A stretch of 54,421 bases of DNA from Sandaracinaceae bacterium (lineage in GTDB: Bacteria; Myxococcota_A; Polyangia; Polyangiales; Sandaracinaceae). A program made the position numbers and the translations under genes. Location of the stretch: the NCBI GenBank assembly GCA_019637095.1, contig JAHBWG010000065.1, positions 1 to 54,421 on the forward strand, in the 5' to 3' direction. Positions 45,177 to 54,056 of the stretch are shown here, one piece after another (position 1 is the first letter of the stretch; the number at the start of each line of letters is the position of its first letter). Under the pieces are notes generated by a model. The model was not told the DNA's origin and searched no databases. It saw only the letters and a program-made list of their open reading frames with translations.

Positions 45177-46070
45177 ATGAGGACACCGAGCGCGGAGATG
45201 CGAGCGCTGGCGCGCGTGGGCCAGCGCGTCGGGGAGCACTACCTCGTCGAGGAGCTCCTCGGCCTGGGCGCGATGGGTAGCGCCTGGGCGGCGCGCGACG
45301 AGCGCACGGGCGAGGCGGTCGTCCTCAAGGTCCACGAGGAGGGCTTCGACGGCCCCGAGCCCGAGCTCTCCCTGCAACGTTTCTTGCGGGAGGCGGAGAC
45401 GCTCGCCTCGGTCCGGCACGACAACGTCTGTCGCCTGCTCGCGAGCGGCACCGACGCCCAGACGGGCGAGGCCTTCCTCGTGCTCGAGCGGCTCTCGGGC
45501 ATGACCCTCGCCGAGGCGTGCGGGGGCAGGCCTCGCGAGGTGGGCTGGGCGTCGCGCGTCACCGCGCAGCTCGCGCGCGGGCTCGAGGCGGTGCACGCGG
45601 CCGGGATCCTCCACCGCGACATCAAGCCCACGAACGTGATCCTCGATCGCACGAGCGGCGCGGTCGTCCCGAAGATCATCGACTTCGGGCTCGCGCGCCC
45701 GCTGCGTCCGCGCGTGCCGGTCACCGCGGGGCGCGTCGCCGTCGGCACGCCGGGCTACATGGCGCCCGAGCAGTGCCGCGGGCTCGCGGACCTCGACGCG
45801 CGCATCGACGTCTACGCGCTCGGCGTCACGCTCTACGAGATGCTGACCGGGGCGCTGCCCGTCGACGGCGCGACCGGGATGGACCTGATGATCGCGACGG
45901 TGACGCGCGGCCCGACGAGCCCGCGCGCGCACCGCGCGGACCTCTCGCCCGCGCTCGAGGCGCTCGTCCTGACGGCGCTCGCGACCGATCGCGACGCGCG
46001 CTTCGCGAGCGCGAGCGCGCTGCGCGAGGCGATCGAGGGGCTCGGGCGCGAGACGCGCGTCCACGCGTGA
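45177..46070 (+). CDS. Serine/threonine protein kinase
   Basis: A 297-residue Hanks-type kinase without a transmembrane or extracellular domain. It shows the glycine loop GLGAMG (29-34), ATP lysine K51, catalytic HRDIKPTN (H146-D148), DFG (169-171), GTPGYMAPEQ and IDVYALGVTLYEML. It consists of the catalytic domain only, so regulation must come from partners; the NTPase gene 44 bases upstream is the obvious candidate. ATG 45177 is the start. It is convergent with the FGE-fold gene, 4 bases away. Confidence 0.92.
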   Translation: MRTPSAEMRALARVGQRVGEHYLVEELLGLGAMGSAWAARDERTGEAVVLKVHEEGFDGPEPELSLQRFLREAETLASVRHDNVCRLLASGTDAQTGEAFLVLERLSGMTLAEACGGRPREVGWASRVTAQLARGLEAVHAAGILHRDIKPTNVILDRTSGAVVPKIIDFGLARPLRPRVPVTAGRVAVGTPGYMAPEQCRGLADLDARIDVYALGVTLYEMLTGALPVDGATGMDLMIATVTRGPTSPRAHRADLSPALEALVLTALATDRDARFASASALREAIEGLGRETRVHA

Positions 46071-46074
46071 GGCG

Positions 46075-46731
46075 TCAGCGCGCGTCGGCGCAGCAGCGGA
46101 AGCCGACGCCGTCGTACTCGATGTCCGGCGGCTGGAAGGCGTGGGTGTCGGCGCAGCCCGCCGAGGCCTGATAGCTCCCGTACGAGCCGCCGCGCAGCTC
46201 GCGCAGCGTACGCGTCGGATCGGCGTCGGCGAGCCACTCGCCGACGTTGCCCGACAGGTCGTGGACGCCCTCGGCGGTCACGCAGCGCTCGAACGCCCCC
46301 CCCGGGGCGAGGCGCCGCCCGGCGAGCTCCACGTCCGTGCTCGTCTCGGCGACGTTGCAGCGCGCGGGCTCGGCCTCGTCGCCGTAGGGGTACGAGCGCC
46401 CGCCCTCCGCGTCGAGCGATCCCGAGCACGCGTAGCGCCACTCGCGCGAGGTGCAGAGGCGGAACCCCGCGTTGCGACACGCGCGCTCCGCGGTCGGCCA
46501 CGAGACCGCGTTCGAGGGGAGCCGGCCCGCCGCCGGCTCGGCCGCCGCCGCGCGACCCTCCCCGTCGATCACCGCCTCGTACCGGTCGATGCACGCGCCG
46601 ACGGGCGCGAGGTGCGCCATGCGCGGCGGGCACGTCGCCGAGGCCAGGCGCGGCGCGTCCGCGTCGGGCCCGGAGCCGCAGCCGGCCGACCACGCGAGCG
46701 CGCCGAAGAGCGCCGCCCTCAGTAGGCCCAA
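46075..46731 (-). CDS. FGE-sulfatase-fold lipoprotein
   Basis: A protein of about 218 residues with an apparent lipoprotein signal (LLRAALFGALAWSAGC) and an FGE/SUMF1-type domain: ACIDRYEAVIDGEG, AVSWPTAERACRNAGFRLCTSREWRYAC, GVHDLSGNVGEWLAD, ELRGGSYGSY and VGFRCCADAR. The two-cysteine active site of true formylglycine-generating enzymes is not visible, so it is probably a binding or structural member. No ATG fits; TTG 46731, overlapping the MopE-like gene by 13 bases, is the best start, with CTG 46722 as the alternative. Confidence 0.75.
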   Translation of the reverse strand: MGLLRAALFGALAWSAGCGSGPDADAPRLASATCPPRMAHLAPVGACIDRYEAVIDGEGRAAAAEPAAGRLPSNAVSWPTAERACRNAGFRLCTSREWRYACSGSLDAEGGRSYPYGDEAEPARCNVAETSTDVELAGRRLAPGGAFERCVTAEGVHDLSGNVGEWLADADPTRTLRELRGGSYGSYQASAGCADTHAFQPPDIEYDGVGFRCCADAR

Positions 46732-49664
46732 CTCGCCGTGACCGAGTGCAGGATCGGGCGCTCGGTGCCGGTCGCGGTGAGCCGCGCGCTGACCGAGAGG
46801 AACCGATGGTTCTGGAAGCCCGCCGGGCAGCCCGACAGGTCCGCCGGCGAGGCCGTGAACGGACCGCACGCGACGCCGGTCGGCAGGCCCGCGACCGTGT
46901 CCGCGGTGCGCGCGGTGATCTCGATGCTCGTGCCCGGCGGCACGATCGAGCCCCACGTGATCCGCGTCCAGTACGCGAGCGCGTAGCCGGAGTCGAAGAT
47001 CTGGCCCCACGTGCCCTCCGGTGCGACGAAGGTGCGCAGGAGGTGACCCGTCATGTCGGAGTAGGAGTAGAGCTCCTGCCCGGCGTCGACGGTGTACGTC
47101 GCGAGGTGACCGCACGAGGTGTTGAACACGTTGACGGTGCCGCTGCCGAAGCGCGAGGGGACCCAGAGCCGGCCCATCCGGTCGACGGCGATGCCGTGCG
47201 GGTTCGTGCCCGACGGAATCGCGCCGAGGCACCGGGTGGCGCCGTCCGAGTTGAAGCCGACGATCTGGTTCGTCCCGTAGCGGGAGCCCCAGATGCTGCC
47301 CTCGGGGTGGACGGTGACCGCGGTCACCTGGTTGATCGCGGTGTTGGTAATCGCGCCGGTCGTGCGGTCGAGCGCGTGCACGACGCCGCCCCCCGACCAG
47401 CCGCCGAACCACATGCGGTTCATCCCATCGCCCGCGACGCCGTAGTAGCTCGGGTTGTTGAACGGCATCTGCGCGTAGGTCGCGATGTCGACGCGCACCG
47501 TCTGCGGCGAGCTCGCCGTCCACACGTACCCGTCGGCGTCCGCCGCGAGGCCGTAGATGTTGCGCCCGACGTTGATGCGGTTGAGCACGACGCAGGTCGG
47601 CGGCGAGGTGGTCGTGTCCACCATCGTGCCGCTGATGTGGTAGAGGTCGCCGTTGTTCCAGGAGCCCGCCCAGATGTCGCCGCGACGATCGATGGCGACC
47701 GAGCGGGCGACGTTGAGCACCGGCGCGCGGCAGATGAGCCCGCCGTCCGAGGCGCGCAGATGCACGACGTTCGACTGGTTCGGGTCGGAGACCACGTCAC
47801 CGCCGCCGATCGCCCGGTTGCTCACCCAGACGCTGCCGTCCCCGGCGACCGCGGTGCGCGAGGGCCAGCGACCGTGCGAGGGCACGAGCCAGTTGCGCAC
47901 GCCGGTGCGCGTGTCGAGCTGCGCGACCATGTTGCGCGCGGTGACCGCGATGTAGATGTAATCGAAGTCGACCGTCGACTCGCCGAGCGTGACGCTGCCC
48001 GGGTGGTCCGGGTGCTCCACGACCGAGTCGCACGTGCGCCCGTCGACGCCGCAGTCCGCGGGCCGATCCCACATCTCCGTGAAGCAGGGCTCGGGCGGGC
48101 ACGTGCCGCACGCGTTGACCACGCCCTCGTCGATGCGCCCGTCGCAGTCGTCGTCGAGCCCGTTGCACGTCTCGACCGGCTCCGGGCCGCAGAGCCCGCA
48201 GGAGTTGGACACGCCCTCGTCGACGAGCCCGTCGCAGTCGTTGTCCATCGCGTCGCAGATCTCGGTCGAGTCGCAGAAGCCGCACGCGTTGCTGCCGGCG
48301 GCCCAGCGCTCGTCCGTCTCGCCGTCGCAGTCGTCGTCGACGCCGTTGCACACCTCGGGCAGCGGCAGACGCTGCCCGACGCACGCGCCCCACATCGGGA
48401 ACTCGGTGTCGCCCTCGCACGCCTGCGTGCCGAGCCGGCAGATGCCGACGCCCGCCGTGCCCTCGGGGCCGCCGTAGCAGTCCTGCGAGCCGCCGCTGCT
48501 GCACGTGCAGCCGTCGTCGACGAGCCCGTTGCAGTCGTCGTCGAGCCCGTTGCCGCACGTCTCGCTCATCGCGGGCACGCCGCAGCCGCCGCACGCGTTC
48601 GTCACGCCCTCGTCGGCGACGCCGTTGCAGTTGTCGTCGCGGCCGTTGCACACCTCGGGCGCGCCCGGGTAGACGGTCGGGTCCGAGTCGTCGCAGTCCG
48701 TCGGCCACGGCGATCCGTCGCCGTCCGCGTCGATGCAGCCGTCGTCGACGAGGCCGTTGCAGTCGTCGTCGAGCCCGTTCGCGGTGCCGCCCGCGCACTC
48801 GGCGCGCGGGAGCACCTGGCCCATGCACGCGCCCCAGAGGTTGCCCATGCCGCCGGGGCCGGGGACGCAGTCCCGGCGCCCGCCGCGGCAGATGCCGGTG
48901 CCGCCGGTGCGGAAGGGGCCCTCGTAGCAGGGCTGGTTCGTCGGCGGCTCGCACACGCACGACGTGGCCGGCACGCACATGCAGCGGTAGTCGCACTCGC
49001 AGTCCTCGTCGACCATGCCGTCGCAGTCGTCGTCGATCTCGTTGCCGCACATCTCGGTGCGCTCGGGCGCGCACTCGCCGCACGCGTTGCGCACGCCCTC
49101 GTCGACGGTGCCGTCGCAGTCCTCGTCGACGCCGTCGCACGTCTCCTCCGAAGGCAACCGCTGGCCGCGGCACTCGTCGGTCATCCCCGGCATGAGGCAG
49201 ATCGTGACGCCGTAGCCGCACGCGCCGACGCCGACGGTGCCGACCGGGCCGTCGTAGCAGAGCAGCCGGTCGCCGCGCCGGCAGTCGCAGTCCGGCTCGT
49301 CGACGCGCCCGTCGCAGTCGTTGTCGACGGTGTCGCCGCAGAGCTCGCGTGCGCTCGGCGAGACCGCCGCGTCCCCGTCGTCGCAGTCGTCGCCCTCCGG
49401 GCAGTCGTCCGAGATCGCGAAGTGGCCGTCGCGGTCCGCGTCGACGCACATCGCCGGCGGCGGCCCCGAGTCCGGCCGAGGCGTCGCGCCGTCGCCCGTC
49501 TCCGAGCCGCGGCAGCGCCCGTCGATGCAGCGCTGGCCCGCCGCGCAGTCCTCGTCGACCGAGCAGGGCGTCGGCGGAACCTCTCCGTCGCAGTCACAGC
49601 CGGACAGGGAGAGCGCCATCGAGAGAGAACAACCGAGGAGCAGCAGGCGCGAGCGTTGGACCAT
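46719..49664 (-). CDS. MopE-like repeat lipoprotein with beta-propeller
   Basis: A 981-residue lipoprotein (MVQRSRLLLLGCSLSMALSLSGC). Residues about 95-480 contain nine copies of the MopE-type metal-binding motif, E-x-C-(N/D)-G-x-D-(D/E)-D-C-(D/N)-G-x-x-D-E, for example ETCDGVDEDCDGTVDEG and EVCNGRDDNCNGVADEG. The C-terminal part (about 500-890) looks like an NHL/Vgb-type beta-propeller with repeating blades (VAGDGSVWVSNRAIGGG, VAIDRRGDIWAGSWN, LAADADGYVWTASSP, VAVDRMGRLWVPSRF-like). It is probably a surface calcium- or copper-binding protein. ATG 49664 has TACCAT 6 bases upstream. Confidence 0.9.
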   Translation of the reverse strand: MVQRSRLLLLGCSLSMALSLSGCDCDGEVPPTPCSVDEDCAAGQRCIDGRCRGSETGDGATPRPDSGPPPAMCVDADRDGHFAISDDCPEGDDCDDGDAAVSPSARELCGDTVDNDCDGRVDEPDCDCRRGDRLLCYDGPVGTVGVGACGYGVTICLMPGMTDECRGQRLPSEETCDGVDEDCDGTVDEGVRNACGECAPERTEMCGNEIDDDCDGMVDEDCECDYRCMCVPATSCVCEPPTNQPCYEGPFRTGGTGICRGGRRDCVPGPGGMGNLWGACMGQVLPRAECAGGTANGLDDDCNGLVDDGCIDADGDGSPWPTDCDDSDPTVYPGAPEVCNGRDDNCNGVADEGVTNACGGCGVPAMSETCGNGLDDDCNGLVDDGCTCSSGGSQDCYGGPEGTAGVGICRLGTQACEGDTEFPMWGACVGQRLPLPEVCNGVDDDCDGETDERWAAGSNACGFCDSTEICDAMDNDCDGLVDEGVSNSCGLCGPEPVETCNGLDDDCDGRIDEGVVNACGTCPPEPCFTEMWDRPADCGVDGRTCDSVVEHPDHPGSVTLGESTVDFDYIYIAVTARNMVAQLDTRTGVRNWLVPSHGRWPSRTAVAGDGSVWVSNRAIGGGDVVSDPNQSNVVHLRASDGGLICRAPVLNVARSVAIDRRGDIWAGSWNNGDLYHISGTMVDTTTSPPTCVVLNRINVGRNIYGLAADADGYVWTASSPQTVRVDIATYAQMPFNNPSYYGVAGDGMNRMWFGGWSGGGVVHALDRTTGAITNTAINQVTAVTVHPEGSIWGSRYGTNQIVGFNSDGATRCLGAIPSGTNPHGIAVDRMGRLWVPSRFGSGTVNVFNTSCGHLATYTVDAGQELYSYSDMTGHLLRTFVAPEGTWGQIFDSGYALAYWTRITWGSIVPPGTSIEITARTADTVAGLPTGVACGPFTASPADLSGCPAGFQNHRFLSVSARLTATGTERPILHSVTASWAY

Positions 49665-49670
49665 CCGGGC

Positions 49671-49676
49671 ATGGTA
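49671..49676 (-). promoter_or_regulatory. -10 element of the MopE-like gene
   Basis: TACCAT on the minus strand ends exactly 6 bases before ATG 49664, the same arrangement as at 37593 and 42513. The 140-base gap to the divergent TonB receptor gene holds no other gene that I can support. Confidence 0.5.
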
Positions 49677-49804
49677 CCCGCGAACGCAACCGTCGAGAAC
49701 GGTCGCCCGGTGCGATTTCACAGGAGCGACGCGCGTGATAGGGGTGGCGCATCGGAGCGGCGGGGAGAACGTGGGGCGCGGGTCGAGCCGGACGGACCGC
49801 CGGG

Positions 49805-52156
49805 GTGGCCTGGTGCGCCGTGCTCGCGGCGCTCGCGCCGGCGCCCGCCGACGCGCAGCCGGTCGTGCGCCCGCCGCACCTCGAGCGCGCGCCGGAGGTG
49901 CGCCTGCCGCCGGACGCGCCGCCCCTCGACGATGGAGACGCGCAGGTCGTCTTGTCGCTCGACCTCGACACCGAGGGCCGCGTCCGCGACGCCGAGGTGA
50001 TCGAGGGCGTGCGCGAGGACGTCGACGCGCTCGCGCTCGAGGCGGCGCGCGCGCTCGTGTTCTCGCCCGCGACGCGGGACGGCGAGCCGGTCGCGGCGCG
50101 GATCCGCTTCCGCTTCGTCGTCGGCCCCGCGCCACCGGCGAGCGAGGAGGCGGCTCGGGAACCGGCCGCGCCCGGCGAGGTACCCGCCGAGCCCGACACC
50201 GCGCCGGCACCCGGCGAGGACGAGCTCGGCGTCACCGCCCAGATCGAGCGCGTCGAGGAGGGCGCGGCGGATCGCGTCACCCTGCGCGGCGCCGAGCTGA
50301 CCACCGTGCCCGGCACCTTCGGCGAGCCGCTCCGCGCGGTGGCCACCCTCCCCGGCGTCGCCCGCTCCCCGTTCGGCCTCGGCTTCTTCCTCGTGCGCGG
50401 CTCGAACTTCCAGAACACCGGCTTCTTGGTCGACGGCTTCCAGGTGCCGCTCCTCTATCACGTGGGCGCGGGCCCCGCGATCCTGAGCAACCGCTTCGTC
50501 GAGGAGCTGCGCTTCTACGCGGGCAACTACCCCGTGCAGTACGGGCGCTACTCCGGCGGCCTCGTCGCGCTCGACACGAGCATCCCGCGCACCCGCGGCC
50601 CCGAGGGTGAGGCGTCCCTCGACGCGGTCCGCGCGAGCGCGCTCGCGATCGTGCCCTTCGACGAGGGGCGCGGCGCCGTCGCGGCCGCGTTCCGCCGCAG
50701 CTACTTCGAGCTCTTCGTCCCGCTCATCCAGCCGGGCCTCGACGTCGCGTTCATGGACTACCAGGTGCTCGGTCGCTACCGCGTCGACGATCACCTCGAG
50801 CTCTCCCTCTTCTTCTTCGGCGCCAACGACTACCTCGACCAGAGCGGGCAGATCGGCGACGGCGGGTTCCTCTCGGAGGGCAGCCGCTCGTCGGTCTCGT
50901 TCGACCTCTACCGGCTGATCACCACCGCGCGCATCCGCGCGGGCACGACCCGCGCGAGCATCAGCGCGATGGTCGGCCGCGACGCGAGCGGGTTCGACGC
51001 CGCGCAGCCCGGCTTCGGCGTCCTGCGCTTCGACCTCGAGGCGTTCTTCGCGGGCTGGCGGGCGGACGTGCAGGTCGTGCACGACGAGCACCTGCGCACC
51101 CGCGTCGGGATCGACGTCAACACGCTCGACGCGCGCATCCTGGGCACGGCGCCGGTGCCGCCCGGCCTCGGCGAGCTGCCGCGCCCGCTCCCCTCGATCA
51201 CCTCGAGCGACGCCGCCCTCGGCGTGGTCGAGGCGTTCGCCGCGGCCTACGTCGAGCAGGTCTTCGACTACGCCCCGTTCGAGCTGAGCGCGGGGCTGCG
51301 CCTCGAGGCGATGCGCTACGGGGACGTGTTCGAGATCGTGCCCGACCCGCGCGTGGTCCTGCGCCTGCGCCCGCACCCGATGGTCACGCTCAAGGCGGCG
51401 GGCGGTCTGTTCGTCCAGCAGCCGAGCCCCTTCACGATCTTCCGCGTCGGCGGCAACCCCTCGATCCCCCCGGAGCGCGCGTACCAGTCGAGCGGCGGGA
51501 TCGAGCTCGCGCTCCCGTTCGGGCTCGAGGCGTGGCTCACCGCGTTCTACAACCGCCAGTGGAACATCGCGCGCGGCGTCGACGAGATCGTGCCGACGCA
51601 GGACGGATTGCGGCGTGTGTTCTTCCGCGCCGACGAGGAGGGGCGCTCGTTCGGGCTCGAGGCGATGGTGCGCCTGCGCGTCGAGGGCCCCGATCGATCC
51701 GGGTTCTATGGCTGGGTCACCTACACGCTCAGCCGCTCCGAGCGCTGGGTCGGCGATCAGGCGGCCGACGTCTTCGGGTTCGACCAGACGCACGTGCTCA
51801 ACGTGGTCGCGAGCTACCGCGTCGACGGCTGGCGTTTCGGCGCCCGCTTCTCGCTCGCGAGCGGCCGCCCCGCGCGCGCCCTGGCCGCCGTGCGCTTCGA
51901 CGCGGACACCGGCGGTTACGCGGGGATCTTCGGCCCGCGCGACGAGCGCATCGACTACGCCCACCAGCTCGACGTGCGCATCGACCGCGAGTTCGACGTC
52001 GGCCCCATCACCGGCTCGGTCTACCTCGACGTGATGAACGTGTACTTCAGCGAGCTGCCCGAGGGGCGCATCTACCAGTACGACCTCGCGCGCTCGGCGA
52101 ACCTGCGCGGGCTCCCGATCATCCCGTCGATCGGCGTCCAGGGGACGATCCGATGA
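49805..52156 (+). CDS. TonB-dependent receptor with N-terminal TonB C-terminal-type domain
   Basis: A 783-residue outer membrane protein with a short signal peptide (MAWCAVLAALAPAPADAQ). Residues about 25-105 match the TonB C-terminal domain (VVLSLDLDTEGRVRDAEVIEG, then ALEAARALVFSPATRDGEPV), followed by a Pro/Glu linker. The plug starts near 150 (VPGTFGEPLRAVATLPGV, FLVRGSNFQNTGFLVDGFQVP), and the rest is a barrel ending in GVQGTIR. Substrate unknown. GTG 49805 is the only in-frame start before an upstream stop. The stop overlaps the next lipoprotein start (ATGA). Confidence 0.88.
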   Translation: MAWCAVLAALAPAPADAQPVVRPPHLERAPEVRLPPDAPPLDDGDAQVVLSLDLDTEGRVRDAEVIEGVREDVDALALEAARALVFSPATRDGEPVAARIRFRFVVGPAPPASEEAAREPAAPGEVPAEPDTAPAPGEDELGVTAQIERVEEGAADRVTLRGAELTTVPGTFGEPLRAVATLPGVARSPFGLGFFLVRGSNFQNTGFLVDGFQVPLLYHVGAGPAILSNRFVEELRFYAGNYPVQYGRYSGGLVALDTSIPRTRGPEGEASLDAVRASALAIVPFDEGRGAVAAAFRRSYFELFVPLIQPGLDVAFMDYQVLGRYRVDDHLELSLFFFGANDYLDQSGQIGDGGFLSEGSRSSVSFDLYRLITTARIRAGTTRASISAMVGRDASGFDAAQPGFGVLRFDLEAFFAGWRADVQVVHDEHLRTRVGIDVNTLDARILGTAPVPPGLGELPRPLPSITSSDAALGVVEAFAAAYVEQVFDYAPFELSAGLRLEAMRYGDVFEIVPDPRVVLRLRPHPMVTLKAAGGLFVQQPSPFTIFRVGGNPSIPPERAYQSSGGIELALPFGLEAWLTAFYNRQWNIARGVDEIVPTQDGLRRVFFRADEEGRSFGLEAMVRLRVEGPDRSGFYGWVTYTLSRSERWVGDQAADVFGFDQTHVLNVVASYRVDGWRFGARFSLASGRPARALAAVRFDADTGGYAGIFGPRDERIDYAHQLDVRIDREFDVGPITGSVYLDVMNVYFSELPEGRIYQYDLARSANLRGLPIIPSIGVQGTIR

Positions 52157-53028
52157 GGCGCGCGTGGGCGCTCGCGCTCCTCGGCCTCGCCGCGTGCGAG
52201 GGGCCCGCGTTCGACGAGCCGAGCCTCGTGCGGGGGGCCCGCGTGCTCGCCGCGATCGCGGAGCCGCCCGACGCCGCGCCGGGCGAGGACGTGACGCTGC
52301 GTGCGCTCACCGCGCTCGCGCCGGGCGCGACGGTGGAGTGGTCGCTCGACGCGAGCCCGGCCGCGCTCGCGCTCTGGGCGGGGCAGACGCTCTTCGAAGC
52401 GGGCTCCCCCGAGGCGCTCCCCGAGGGCCGGCTCGATGGCGCGCGCACGCAGGCTTCGATCGACGCGCTCTACGCGCGCGTCGGCGACGCGCCCCCGGGG
52501 ACACCCGAGCACGTCGTGCGGCTCGTGTACGAGGAGGTCGGCCTCGTGTTGTTCGCGACGTTCGTCGTGCGCGACGCGGACGGCGGGCTCATCGCCGAGG
52601 GCCACAAGCGGATCGGGCTGAGCCCGCGCGCGGAGCGCACCACGAACCCGCCCCCGCCGCGCGTTCGTGTCGGCGAGCGCTGGGCGAGCGCGCGGGCGGG
52701 CGACCCCGCCGCGTGCACGCCCGAGGACGCGCCGCTCGAGGCGCGCGCCGGCGAAGTGATCGTCCTGGCGCCCGACCCCGACGAGGGCTGGCTCGAGAGC
52801 TACCCCGCGCTCGACCTCGCGGGCCGCCCGATCCGCGGCATGGAGAACGCGTACTACTCGTGGTTCGCCACGGCAGGCCGCTTCCGGTTCTCCGTCACCC
52901 GCGCGCCCGAGCGCGACGTCGAGTGGACCGCGCCCGACGTGCCCGGCGACGTCGCGCTCTGGCTCGTCGTGCGCGACGGCCACCTCGGCGTCTCCGCCTG
53001 CGCGCTGACGATCCGCGTCGTGCCGTGA
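52153..53028 (+). CDS. Lipoprotein coupled to the TonB receptor
   Basis: A 291-residue lipoprotein (MRRAWALALLGLAAC). It seems to hold Ig-like or PKD-like beta domains (EPPDAAPGEDVTLRALTALAPGATVEWSLD, then FRFSVTRAPERDVEWTAPDVPGDVALWLVVRDG). It overlaps the receptor stop (ATGA), suggesting that the two act together, perhaps as a surface-exposed substrate-binding partner. I do not recognise a family. It is convergent with the sigma factor gene, 4 bases away. Confidence 0.8.
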   Translation: MRRAWALALLGLAACEGPAFDEPSLVRGARVLAAIAEPPDAAPGEDVTLRALTALAPGATVEWSLDASPAALALWAGQTLFEAGSPEALPEGRLDGARTQASIDALYARVGDAPPGTPEHVVRLVYEEVGLVLFATFVVRDADGGLIAEGHKRIGLSPRAERTTNPPPPRVRVGERWASARAGDPAACTPEDAPLEARAGEVIVLAPDPDEGWLESYPALDLAGRPIRGMENAYYSWFATAGRFRFSVTRAPERDVEWTAPDVPGDVALWLVVRDGHLGVSACALTIRVVP

Positions 53029-53032
53029 GACC

Positions 53033-53842
53033 TCACGCCGCGAGGGGGCTGTAGTCGGCGAGGGCGCCGCGGAGCTTGCCGCACGCGCGCGCCTCGAGCT
53101 GGCGCACGCGCTCCTTGCTCACGCCCATCTCCTGGCCGATCGCCGCGAGGGTGCGCGGGTGCTCGGAGAGGAGGCGCTCCTCGACGACGCGCCGCTCGCG
53201 CGGCGAGAGCGCCTCGAGCGCGCGGTCGAGCGTCTCGCGCACGCCGCGGAGCTCCTCGCGACGCACGAGGACGTCCTCGGGGGTCGCGGTGCCCGCGTCG
53301 AGGCGGCCGACCGCCGGGCCGCGCTCGTCGGTGGTGGCGTCGAGCGAGTAGTCGCGCTGCGTCAGGATCGGCCAGAGCTTCTTCGCGCGCTCGCGCGGCA
53401 TCCCGCTCGCCTCGACGAGCTCGTCGAGCGTCTCGAGCCCGTCGCGCCGGTACGCGCGCAACGCCTTGCGCTCGGTGCGCGTCGAGCCGAGGCGCACGAT
53501 GCGATAGCTGCGCACCACGTACTCGCGGATCTCCGCGCGGATCCAGTAGACGGCGTAGGTCACGAGCCGCACGCCCTGCTCGGGATCGAAGCGGTCGGCC
53601 GCGCGCAAGAGGCCGAGGTTCCCCTGCTGGATCAGGTCCTCCATCGGGACGCCCCACCGCCGATACTCCTTCGCGATCCGGATCACGAACGGGAGGCTCG
53701 CCTCGACGAGCCGCGCCCCGGCGCGCGCGTCACCCGCACGCCAGGCGAGCGCGAGGGCGCGCTCGGTCGCGGGGTCGAGGGGCACGACCGCGCTCAGGTC
53801 GCGCCGGTAGCAGTCGAGGCTGGCCGAACGAGTGTGGGACAT
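53033..53842 (-). CDS. RpoH-like sigma-70 family factor
   Basis: A 269-residue sigma factor with regions 2-4 but no large region 1. Region 2 has LVEASLPFVIRIAKEYRRWG, EDLIQQGNLGLLRAADRFDPEQGVRLVTYAVYWIRAEI; region 4 has LSPRERRVVEERLL and TLAAIGQEMGVSKERVRQLEARA. The pattern between regions 2 and 3 (RTERKALRAYRR) corresponds to the RpoH box position but differs from its consensus. A strong GGAGGT lies 4 bases before ATG 53842, which decides the start over an upstream ATG. The 214-base leader region (53843-54056) holds no other gene. Confidence 0.9.
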   Translation of the reverse strand: MSHTRSASLDCYRRDLSAVVPLDPATERALALAWRAGDARAGARLVEASLPFVIRIAKEYRRWGVPMEDLIQQGNLGLLRAADRFDPEQGVRLVTYAVYWIRAEIREYVVRSYRIVRLGSTRTERKALRAYRRDGLETLDELVEASGMPRERAKKLWPILTQRDYSLDATTDERGPAVGRLDAGTATPEDVLVRREELRGVRETLDRALEALSPRERRVVEERLLSEHPRTLAAIGQEMGVSKERVRQLEARACGKLRGALADYSPLAA

Positions 53843-54056
53843 CGGGACCTCCAGGCGGTGGCATCGGAGCCGCCGGAGTCCCAGTGCAGAGGGCATGCCG
53901 CGCGCGCCCCGCCGAGCGCGAGCCCACGCGCGCGCATTCGCGCCGCACCGTGCGCAGCAAACACGCCGCGGCAGATTGCCGCAGGCGCACGATCGCCTCG
54001 CGCGGCCGCCGCCACGCTCGAAGTGCGCGCCCCCCGCCCCGCCGCGGTGACGGTGC

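Noticed and set aside
48100-49400. DNA-level repeat array in the MopE-like gene as a CRISPR or satellite
   Set aside because: The repetition follows the codons of the metal-binding motif with irregular spacing and is explained by the protein repeats.
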